A DNA stretch of 64,000 nucleotides from the NCBI GenBank assembly GCA_049724395.1, contig JAUGWO010000001.1:155853-219852 (forward strand). The letters are read 5' to 3'. The notes under the pieces were generated by a model. That model worked only from the letters and a program-made list of their open reading frames with translations. It made no database searches and was not told where the DNA came from. The DNA comes from Spongospora subterranea f. sp. subterranea (taxonomy: Eukaryota; Endomyxa: Phytomyxea; Phytomyxea; Plasmodiophorida). Position numbers and translations under genes: made by a program. Shown here piece by piece: positions 25,094 to 34,375 of this stretch (the stretch's first letter is position 1; each line of letters starts with the position of its first letter).

Positions 25094-26410
25094 ATGTCGG
25101 TTTGTGAACCCGGTTTGAGTGAAGGAATGAGCTGTGCTGACGATGACGTTCAGTCACATGGAATTATCGCCATTCTGATGGTGTTCAACGACATCACCAA
25201 TCGTTCCGCCGATGGCGACGCGCACTTGGACCTACGTCGACGCGCTCGACGATTGGCCAAGCAGGTCGAGCGGTTCGATCGGGAATACGGCCAGGACGTG
25301 GAGGAACGGGACCTGATCGTTCAGGTCCATAAACTTCAGGAGCAGATCGCCGCTCAGGTAATAGCCAAAACGCATATCTCTCGTCGCCTGAGCAACGCCC
25401 TTGGCACTGAATCGACTCCCAATTCCAAAAACAGGAAATCGCATATCGTGATCGAATTCGGGAAATGGAAAACGAGTATGGCCACGAACTCGGGAAAACC
25501 GTTTCGTCGATCAACGCTCGTCTAACGAAGATGAAAACGCAAGGTGTGATCTGTTTCCGAACACACCGCTTTGATCCGTCCAGTTGATCCGGGTCTTGTT
25601 CAGCTTCGGAAACGGCGAAACAGATTGAGATCGAACAAGGAAAACGGAGAACCAAAGAGGTGTTGATTCGTAAAAAGAACCTGAATTTGATCGTCGATAA
25701 TATCCGAGAATCGAACCAGCGGTGAGTTCTCCCGTTCAAGTCCCATCTGCCCATTCGGTGAGCTCAATGACGCGGCTGTTGGAGGTCGTTGGCGTTGGCG
25801 CGGACTCAGCTGGAAGATTCGAAGGCGATGCTGTTGGAGTCGGCCGAGGTGATCAGAAGGTCAGAACAAAACACGGGTTCGTCGTGTCAGAAGGGATGAC
25901 GACGTGAATGGGTCAGGCGAGTGGAGAAGGCGGCCGACTGTTGTGCCGATCAGGATACGATCATCGACAACCTGTACAATCGTCGAACGACTATCGAGGA
26001 CGAGCACCGTCGACTCAACGAGCAGTTCGTCCCGATTCTGAGCGCGTTTGGCGTTGTCGCTGGGAATTCGGAATCAGGTGCGATTGGAAACAGGTCCAAT
26101 GGTTTCGGTTGAGATTTGACAACCGGGTTGGGCAGAGCGGATGAGGGGGGTCAGGTCATCGCGAGCGCGATTGAAACGTCGGACCGAGGAGCAGCTGTCG
26201 ATCTTGAAAGAACGTGAAGCGCGTCTGGTCGAATTCCGACTGAAGAACTTCATCCTTAACGAAGGACTCGTTGCGGTTCTTCACGAATCGGAACTCCTCC
26301 GCTCGAAACTAGCACGCGTCGTTGAACTCGTCGTTGAACGACGAGAAAGGGCAGAGCGGTCAATTTCGGAAACACTCCAGGAAAAAACCGTTCAATACGC
26401 AGAACGATAA
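25094..26410 (+). CDS. Coiled-coil protein, unrecognised
   Basis: Several exons on the plus strand encode charged heptad-rich sequence. The first holds LRRRARRLAKQVERFDREYG and VHKLQEQIAAQ. The second has EIAYRDRIREMENEYGHELG. Later ones have VLIRKKNLNLIVDNIRESNQ, DSKAMLLESAEVIRRSEQN and EDEHRRLNEQFVPIL. The last (26141-26410) has RRTEEQLSILKEREARLVEF through VVERRERAERSISETLQEKT. Almost the whole protein is predicted coiled coil, with little else. I do not recognise a family. Its place next to a ciliary dynein gene suggests, but does not show, a cytoskeletal role. The 3' end of the coding region is duplicated just downstream (see the repeat at 26367). Confidence 0.6.
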
Positions 26411-26512
26411 ACAACATTTGGAAAATTGCCATCGGAAACACTCCAGGAAAAAACCGTTCAATACGCAGAACGATAAACAGCAGAAGGGAACTTCATTTGG
26501 AAAATTGCCATT
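26367..26512. repeat. 66-base direct tandem duplication at the gene end
   Basis: The unit 26367-26432 begins CGGAAACACTCCAGG and ends GGAAAATTGCCAT. It is repeated at 26433-26512 with a 14-base insertion after CGATAAACA. The first unit contains the last codons and stop of the coiled-coil gene; the second is non-coding. Near identity suggests a recent slip or unequal exchange. Confidence 0.85.
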
Positions 26513-26602
26513 AAAAACGTATGTCCAAAGCCGCTAAACCCCTGGTGTCCACACTTCAATTTTAGGCAAAAAATAACTGTCCGATGCACCAAAAACAGGT
26601 TT

Positions 26603-26685
26603 GCATCCGACGGTATTCGAAACCGCGCCTTCTAACGAAGATCTGAACTTGAGTCAGACGCCTTAGACCGCTCGGCCACAGATGC
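26603..26685 (-). tRNA. tRNA-Leu (anticodon CAA)
   Basis: An 83-base cloverleaf on the minus strand has acceptor strands GCATCTG and CGGATGC (one G-T pair). The D arm is GCC...GGC. The anticodon stem TCTGA/TCAGA has loop CTCAAGT, giving anticodon CAA (codon UUG). The long variable arm is typical of class II tRNA-Leu. The T arm is GCGGT-TTCGAAT-ACCGT. There is no intron. A T5 run follows about six bases beyond the 3' end as a Pol III terminator. The sequence is identical to the plus-strand copy at 27163. Confidence 0.95.
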
Positions 26686-27162
26686 AGATTGACATTTTGA
26701 CCTTCCAACGCCATTTATCCCCGATGACACGATGTCAATCGTCCAAAGCCGGATTTTGAATTGGTTGGCGATCTAAAGGAAAGAATAAACAAGGCAATAC
26801 GGTACGATTTTATCAAGTGAACGCGACAAATGTTCTCCAAAGATGCCAAAGCAATGTGTATTGTTGGGACCTTCAGTGTGTCGCAGGGCTGAGGTGTTCA
26901 TCGACAGTTTCGGACACAATAACAAAATTAAAAAAATAAAAGTTGTATTCGGACCTCAAACATCATAGTTAAAACATAACCAGTGGGCCAGAAAAAAAAC
27001 TCTAGACGAGTCGAACAGACCTTAGGTCGCCTTGAACGAAAGTTAATTGTGTACAACTCGATTTACATAGGGCAATCAAGGATCTGATCATTGACATTGG
27101 TCCAATACCGATTGTGGATCGTCGTGATCGACATTCATCTTTACTTGCGAACAATCATCAAT
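26686..27162. other. Spacer between divergent tRNA genes
   Basis: These 477 bases separate the two head-to-head tRNA-Leu genes. No open frame of note and no recognisable element is present. The flanking sequences of the two tRNA genes do not look alike beyond the genes themselves. Confidence 0.4.
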
Positions 27163-27245
27163 CTGCATCTGTGGCCGAGCGGTCTAAGGCGTCTGACTCA
27201 AGTTCAGATCTTCGTTAGAAGGCGCGGTTTCGAATACCGTCGGAT
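27163..27245 (+). tRNA. tRNA-Leu (anticodon CAA)
   Basis: The same 83-base cloverleaf as the minus-strand gene at 26603, here on the plus strand. The anticodon loop CTCAAGT gives CAA. The B-box-like segment GGTTTCGAATACC and A-box-like TGGCCGAGCGG serve as the internal Pol III promoter. A run of nine or more T residues starts two bases after the gene, a strong Pol III terminator. Confidence 0.95.
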
Positions 27246-27656
27246 GCATTTTTTTTTGTATTTAATTTTTATCGAACATTTCGCAAGAACCATCGAAAGG
27301 ATGTTACCATATTACCTTGCCGGCCTCATTATTCATCCATCCCACAAACCCTTTCGCAAAGCGCATTAGGGGGGCTCTTTCTGTATTCGCTCCGGTCTCG
27401 CGCTCAGCTGCACTGCTAGTCAAGAAACGAGATTAAGTTCTGGGTCGTTATGTCGTCAGCGGTTGATTTCAGTTCAGTGTAGTGGGGGGCGATTCCGACC
27501 AACAAAGATCGCGGTTTTTATCCAGATCATTTTCCCACGTGAAATACCGATCCGACCCTGTGAAGTTTATGGTCCTGTTCCAGATCCGGAATACCCAACA
27601 ATAAAAATCCTCCTCCGATCCGTCAGACCCCGATCACTCCGTTCCTTCGCTGTTCA
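27246..27656. other. 5' flank of the ergothioneine fusion gene
   Basis: About 410 bases between the tRNA and the next start codon. I see no gene. It should hold the promoter and 5' UTR of the following gene. Confidence 0.4.
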
Positions 27657-30600
27657 ATGACGCTGCCGATGGCGCCCGCCTCCGAACCCGATCCGCTCGA
27701 GAAGCCGCCGCTGCCGTGCCCATACGACCTCTACTCCCTGAACCCGTACGATCGCCACACCAATCCCGACGGGATCGTCGAGCTGGCCATCGCCGACAAT
27801 CGTCTGCTGTGGGATCTCCTCTCCGACCGATTGAACCGGTCGCGCGCCCTCACCTTTGACAGCGCCAGGTCCTCTCTCCGCCCTCCATTTCCCCCACGTC
27901 GATCCCTGACCACCGCTCCCCCGATCTAGATACGAATCCCCACACGGTTCGTCGTCGTTGCGTTCGACGATCGCCGATCTCCTGTCCCTGATGACGTTGC
28001 CCGACCAGACCCCGATCGACCCCCGATTCATATCGATCACATCCGGTTGCGAAGCGGCGTTGGACGTGGTTTTACAGGTGATCAGTTCGATTCGTGTCGT
28101 CCAATCCCCCCTGATCTATCGACCGCTGTTTTTGTTCATCTCAGACTGTTTGTGGAGTTGACGATGGCGTATTGGTCGTGACTCCATGTTATCCCGGGTT
28201 CATCAACAACGTCAACGTTCGCCATTATCGTCTCGTTGAGCGTTATATCCCGATCGGACAGGTGAGTCGTAGTGGATATCGCCCATCGCGCTCTCGAACA
28301 ACGACGTCCCTGAATTCGGACCAGGACCTGCGTCTGAACGAATCCGATCTGAAGGGGGTGAAGGCGGTGATTATCTCCAATCCGAATGCGCCAACCGGGA
28401 GAACCCTGCCAAGGTCATGGCGCTATTCGGGTACCGTTTCCTGAACTGAACTGATCAACAGGTCGACGATCGCGGAGCTGATCGCGGTCACCAACGCGAT
28501 TGGCGTGCACCTGATCGTGGACGAGATCTTTTCGGTGAATTCGCTATCGCCCCCCGATTCCCGCCCGTCGTCGTCCGTCGTTCCCTTCATCGCGTCGTCG
28601 CGCTATTCCCATCTCCACATGGTGTCGGGCCTGTCGAAGGTGGGTCTGGCCGGGTTCAAAATCGGCTTCATCTGCTCCCGATTACCTCATCATCGCCTTC
28701 GCCCGTTTACCACCTACTCCCAGCTCAGCTCCGACACCCAATCGCTGATCGCCACCGTCTTCGCCGACCGTTCCTTCACCGCCACCTTCCTGTCGACGTC
28801 GCGATCCCGTCTCCGTCGCTCCTACGAACTCTGCTCCGACCTGCTCGATCGCCACCACATCTCGTTCCTCAGACCCGACGCCGGCCTCACCCTCCTGATC
28901 GATCTGCGCGCGGCGATCGCCGACCGTTCCGAGGAGCAGTTGGCGGACGACCTGTTGACCTCGGCCGGATTATATATCCGCCCTGGGCGATATTTCCATT
29001 GTCGCGAACCGGGCTGGTTTCGCCTGGTATTCGCCGACCACGATCAAGTTCGTGTGGGCGTCGAACGACTGGGGCGATTCGTTCGCGGGAACTGCCCGAT
29101 CGTGATGAAGGGGGGCTACACGAGGCGGCTGTTGAGGACGTGGCGCCGGACCGATCAGATTTGGTCCTGTCTGCGATCAACCAACCCCGATCGATTCCTG
29201 CTTCGCCCGATCTCGTTGCGCCATCCCTTCATATTCTATATCGGCCATCTCGTAAATATCGCGCTGCGGTTCGTCGTCATCGTTGCCCTCCCCTGACTCG
29301 GTTGCGCCCTTTGTTTTGTTCAGCCGGCGTTCGCCATCAACCAGATCGCCGCCGCCCTGGGTCAGGACAGCGTCGTTCGCGTCAACAAGGAGTTCGACGA
29401 GCTATTGTGAGTTTTCATCGTTCGCGAGAACGACGGTGAGATTTGATTCGGTGGCTGTAGTGAACGAGGGATTGACCCCGATGTGATAACCGGTTCTGTT
29501 CATGATCACAGCGCCGCCATCAACACCGATGATTGGCCGGATCATCGTTCCGTCTTCGAGTGAGAAACACCACAGCACCGTGTTTTTTCCCCATTTTCGC
29601 GCTCTGAACGGATTCTGAATCGTCGACGCTCCACAGATATTGTGAACGGGTTCACGACACGATCCTGGGCCTGGTCGATCAGCTCTTACGGAACCGGTGC
29701 TGGCGAACACTCGATATGATCATCGAGCACGAGCTAATGCACCAAGAAAAGTGGGTTTTTGTGGATGAAATCTTTCGCCCGTCGATCTAAATTCGCTGTC
29801 GATAGCCCTATTGTACATGATGATCCAGTGCGATGTCGAGTCGTTATCGCCACCGAAATCCATCACCGACGGGACCACCGCCGCGGCGACGGCGGTCCCG
29901 TCGCCGTCGAAATCGTGGCGCCGAATACCGGCGGGATCGGCGTCGATGGGCAACGACCAGGTCTTCGAACAAGACGGGATTTGTATTTGAGCGATTCGGT
30001 TTTATTGGGGGGATCTCTGATCGTCGTCGTCGTGGTTGTGCTAGTCGGATGGGATAACGAGTATCCGCGCGTTGACTGGGCGGTGAACGCGTTCGATCTG
30101 GAGTCGGTGCCGGTGTCGAACAGGGACTACCTGGACTGGATCGCCGACGGGGGATATCACCGGCAAGAGAACTGGGACGAGACCGGGTGGATTTGGCGAT
30201 TGGAACACCGAATTGAGCACCCGGCTCTGTGGAAATACGATCACCAACGACAGATCTGGTCGGTGGTTCTTTGTCGCCGTTTTCCCCTGTTTTCAACCCG
30301 CGATCCAATGTTTTTCCCATTTGTCGCCGGTTTCCCCCAAGCGATGCGATTGATGGTGTGTTGGCAGGTTGGTGCGAACCCTGTTCGAATACGTCGCCTT
30401 GATGGATATCGCCGACCATCCCGTGTACGTCTCGTACGTCGAAGCGGCCGCCTATTCCCGATCCCATCGCTGTCGAATCATGACCGAACCCGGTTCGTAA
30501 TTCCCCCCGGGCCGGCCGGCCACCGCCTAACCCATTCTCAATCCATCCCGTGTTCAGAATACGACCGCGCCGTTTCCAATTCCACCTCAGCACTATCGCC

Positions 30601-32356
30601 ATCCGCCAACGTCGACTTCGCCACGTGGTCAACGCGCCCATCGGGGATATCCCAGACCAGTAACGTGCCCTCCCCCCCGAACCCGATCTTCATCGCCGAT
30701 CTCAGTCCGATTCAGGTTCCGACAGTGGGGTCCACGACCTGATCGGGAACGGCTGGGAATGGACCTCGTCCGTATTCGCCCCGTTGTCGTCCCAGGCCGA
30801 TTTCCGTTCGCTGCCGTCCTACCCGGGCTATTCCGCCGACTTCTTCGACGGGAAACACTACGTGATGAAGGGCGGTTCCTGGGCCACCGACAGATCCCTT
30901 CTACGACCGTCGTTCCGGAACTGGTCGGGAAAACTAGCGCCATCGCCCAATGGAATAATCATCTGAGTTTTTTATTTTTGTGGCGAATCAGGTACCAGGG
31001 CTGTTATCGGTTCCCGTTTGCCAAATTCCGTTTATGTCGCGATTGCGGCGTCGGGGCGATCCGATCCGCGATCGTCGACCTCGACCAGATCACGAAATCC
31101 AGCGCCGAGCGCGAGTTCGCCGACCATGTTCGGGAAGGGCTAACGTCGCGACCCAAAGCGATCAGCTCAATGTATTTATACGACGACATCGGCTCGGAAA
31201 TGTCGGTTGGATCGGCGTGTGTGTGTGTGTCGGTGACCCACGATTTGTGATACGATGGCTGTCCAGATACGCCAAGATCACCGAACTGGACGAATATTAT
31301 CCGACTCGAACCGAGGACGCGATCCTGAAAACGAACTGCGATTTTCTGCGGGAGATGATCGAGGGGGCGTTGACCAGATCGGGGTCGGTCAATATCATCG
31401 ACATCGAGCTAGGATCGGGTGAGTGTCGATGGAACTCGGGGCGATTGTTGTTCCTGACCGACGACCACCCCCGTGTCAGGTGATGGGCGAAAAACGTTAC
31501 CAATATTAGGGCGGTTCTCATATAGTTCACTGCCGTTCCGTTACTACCCGATCGACCGGTCCAGATCGGCCCTGGTCGCGCTGGACGCGTCGCTGGCCGG
31601 CGATGACCAGCCCCCGACCTATCCGATCACCATGGTCTGTGGCGATAACCTCGCCGCCCTGCGCCACATTGTCGCCGCCAATCCCCACGATCAGCGCAAC
31701 GTCGTCCTGTTCCTGGGGAGCTCGATCGGCAACTACGACGACGCCGCCGCCAAACTGTTCCTGAAAGCGGTCGCGGCGGTGTTGAACGACGACGACCTCG
31801 TGATAATCGGGTTCGATCTGGTCAAGGACCTGTCAATCCTTGTACCGGCTTATTCGGATCGCGAAGGTATTTCCGTTCGTCGTTCGTTTCGGGAATTTTA
31901 CACCATCGTCGTCAGGTGTCACCGCCGAGTTCAACTACAACATATTGTCGCGAATGAACCGGGAACTGGGGGCGAACCTGTCCCCGGATCGGTTCCAGCA
32001 CTACGCCCACTACAATCCGGTCGAGCAGCGCATGGAGAGTTTCCTGTTGGCGAAGGAGGCGCACGAGGCGGTCCTGAACCTGTCGTCCTCCAGGGAGGAG
32101 CCCGTCACGATCGCCTTCCGCCAGCACGAACCGATCCATCTCGAGGTCGGTCGATTGGCTGTTTTCCCCCCAATGTTTGTGTCGCTGAGTTCGTTGTTCA
32201 TTGAACGTTGGTCGGCAGAATTCCTATAAATACAGTCTGGAGCAGATAGAAGAGATGGGATCGGGTTGTAATCTTCACCTGATCGCCCATCTAACTGACG
32301 CCAATCGCTGGTTCTCCGACTCGTGTTTCAGAGTTCGCAAACCGAAATCGCAATGA
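27657..32356 (+). CDS. Trifunctional ergothioneine-pathway fusion: PLP aminotransferase-like, EgtB (DinB-FGE), EgtD methyltransferase
   Basis: Exons read 27657-27868, 27930-28077, 28145-28261, 28325-28413, 28462-29251, 29324-29406, 29461-29559, 29637 onward, then several to the stop at 32354-32356; about 1,200 residues. Domain 1 resembles ACC-synthase-type class I/II PLP enzymes: VTPCYPGF, VIISNPNAPTG, IVDEIF and the Schiff-base lysine in SGLSKVGLAGFKIGF. Domain 2, starting in the same exon, is DinB-like with LRHPFIFYIGHL, ELFERGIDPD and the H-x3-H iron ligands in IEHELMHQE. Domain 3 is FGE-type: FGWDNEYP, VSNRDYLDWIADGGY, YPGYSADFFDGKHYVMKGGS and FAKFRL. Domain 4 is EgtD-type: SSMYLYDDIGSE, ELDEYYPTRTEDAIL, IELGSGDGRKT, FLGSSIGNYDD and E-x-S in HLENSYKYS. 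Known families trimethylate histidine (EgtD) and attach cysteine as sulfoxide (EgtB). The PLP domain is inferred to cleave the C-S bond. Confidence 0.9.
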
Positions 32357-32767
32357 GGAACACTAACTCTCTCTTTCTCTGTTCCTCGTGATCACTCAAT
32401 AATTATTACGTTGATAAAAATCCCAGTTGTGAGTTTGCCGAACCGTTAAACTCTATATTGGCGAAACGGATCGATCGAATTAGGAAAAGTGTTTCGTATT
32501 GAAGCAAACCGACGACGCGGCGAAAATTTGTAATGAGGTTTCGTCGATATAAATCGCTGAATCGCGCCACAATCTGTTTCAACTCAATCTTTGGGCATCG
32601 TCGGGACCTCGTCCACGATTATCGCCCGCCATATTCAATGGTGGCCGTTGTGCCCGTAAAATCTGACTAAACGGCGTTGGGAGTGATGGAGCGCCAGTGA
32701 ATTAACGGGGGGCGGTGTTGGTGTTGCCGGTTCCGGTTTCGATCTTGCCCAATCCGATCGCTACACG
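32357..32767. other. Intergenic, no gene recognised
   Basis: AT-rich spacer between the ergothioneine fusion gene and the next plus-strand gene. I see no supported feature. Confidence 0.4.
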
Positions 32768-33579
32768 ATGCCATCGGTGAGCGGGATGCGAAAGGGGTTC
32801 GGATTGGAACCCGGGTCGCAAATCGGCAAATTCAAGATCGATTCGAGCGAGATTGACCACATCGTAAGTCGTATTTTTTTTGTTTTTTGGGGGAAATTGC
32901 CAATCGCCCGGGCGAATATCTGATCGCCGGTTGGTGATACCAGGAAAGGCGAAAATATCAGCATTACGAGTATCCCTGTACGATCACGTTCAAGAGCAGC
33001 GAGAAGGACAAGGTGGGGACGGCGTGGAAGAACCACATCGGTCACCGATCGCGAATCATTCACTCGGAATATGGGAGTCCATACGAGTGCTGGTTCGAGG
33101 AACCGGTGAAGGTGGTCGGAGGGAAACGGGTCGTGATTAAGACCACAGCCGTGGCCAATCGCCGCCGCGATCTGCCGACGTTGAAGCAGATTGTGGCCGC
33201 GCAACGCCCGCCGGAGTCGAAATCGGAGATCGCCGCGCTGGAGCGCGATCAGTATCGGGTCGTGAAATCGCATTGGGCCACGTCCAAGTGCGTTGTGTGT
33301 CGGGATCGGATTCTGCCCGGGCAGTTGATTGGGAAACGGACGAAGGGCGACGCCAGAGGCGGATGGGGACACGTTCATTGCTTGGCGGGGGAGAAGGAAC
33401 AGAAGCGTTCGGGGAAGGGAAAACGAGGGACGAAACGGGAACGTGATACGGGTAAACCGAAACGGGCGACGAAAGCGAAGGAAGCGCCGCGCGTGAAGAG
33501 GAGGGGGTTGAACAGAATCGCGCCCGATGCGAAACCCGGTGAACAGGAACGGGATCGGAAACAGGACGTGGCGGTTTGA
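32768..33579 (+). CDS. Basic protein with Cys/His zinc-binding motif, unrecognised
   Basis: Two exons: 32768 to about 32869 (ending SSEIDHI) and about 32943-33579, joined by a GTAAGT...CCAG intron to give ERRKYQHYEYPC. The first part contains TITFKSSEKDKVG and HSEYGSPYECWFEE, a compact domain I cannot name. The middle carries SKCVVCRDRILPGQL and ends GGWGHVHCL. This is a C-x2-C ... H-x-H-C arrangement that could bind one zinc, loosely like PARP-type or treble-clef fingers. The last 80 residues are strongly basic (KRGTKRERDTGKPKRATKAK), typical of nucleic-acid binding or a nucleolar protein. The start ATG at 32768 is the only one upstream of the splice donor in frame. Function unknown. Confidence 0.65.
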
Positions 33580-34375
33580 TCATGCGCTCAATTCATTACT
33601 GAACAAGAGAGGTGGCCAATAAATCTGTTGGGCGATTGTTGTGTGTGTAGTTGAGCCGTAGAATGGATGGGCGATTGGACCTCCCTAGACCAACCTTGAC
33701 GATGGCGATGGGCAACAGATCGACAACGCCCCTCGATCGATGGCACAGCCACCATCGTCGAACTGGGATTTAATTCAGCAGAACGATATTGACCTCGAAG
33801 CGGAACGAACGTCAATGAAATATGAACGCGTCGACGTTTATTCATCTTGGCAAATGTTTATGAAGTCATTGTAGTGTTCTATTGCGTTGAACGGCGCCCG
33901 ATATCGAAAACCCACCCAGCCATATTCTGCTGTGCTCGAACAGCCCATGCCCAAACAAGGGATTACTCATTCGATGTGTCCCTGGCGAACCTATGTTGAG
34001 TTCAGACCATCGTACGACGCCCAAGCTAATCCGCCTAACGCCAAAAAATCCAGCAGATCTCTAGTGCACTAACTTCGCCAAGAAGGTTTGAACTGCATTT
34101 TTCTAATTTACATGAGCATACTGGAAAACAGATGCTTCAACCCGTTCGTCTTCTCAGATCAACACGTGGGTTTCGCAGTGCAGATTGCCAAGATCGTCCA
34201 GTTGTCCGGTAACCGCGTTCCGGCTCTCGCAGTTTTTCGTCGTCCCAGTCGGGCGTCTAATTTTGCGCCGCCACAGTCGTTGGGGAATCGTAACACAACA
34301 ATTGTAACGAGGGGAATCAGCCCTGATCCCGTCCCAGAACTATAGGGGGCGTCCACTAATATCATTTACAGCGGA
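33580..34375. other. Region with possible minus-strand exons
   Basis: On the minus strand, 34365-34160 is open from an ATG (MILVDAPYSSGTGSGLIPLV), and about 33960-33858 reads YGWVGFRYRAPFNAIEHYND before a stop. These could be the first and last exons of a small gene divergent from TRM10. I cannot join them confidently or recognise a family. No other feature is visible. Confidence 0.25.

Noticed and set aside
25194-25754. Minus-strand frame of 186 codons
   Set aside because: Antisense to the coiled-coil exons, rich in Arg, Pro and Ser with no motif; sense-strand splicing explains the region better.
29844-30641. Minus-strand open frame of 265 codons
   Set aside because: It is antisense to the FGE domain exons of the ergothioneine gene. 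Arg/Pro-rich composition with no motif marks it as a shadow.
30980-31483. Plus-strand frame of 167 codons overlapping the methyltransferase part
   Set aside because: The EgtD motifs (SSMYLYDDIGSE, ELDEYYPTRTED) are in other frames joined by splicing. This frame only partly overlaps them and reads through an intron.
27657-32356. Ovothiol synthase OvoA/OvoB fusion instead of an ergothioneine enzyme
   Set aside because: The C-terminal methyltransferase carries EgtD-family motifs (YLYDDIGSE, EYYPTRTE, FLGSSIGNYDD), not the OvoA type, and the FGE core reads YPGYSADFFDGKHYVMKGGS as in EgtB. The OvoA-like domain order keeps this worth testing.
34088-34345. Plus-strand open frame of 85 codons before TRM10
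   Set aside because: No domain and no splice link to TRM10 in frame. The opposite strand is equally open.
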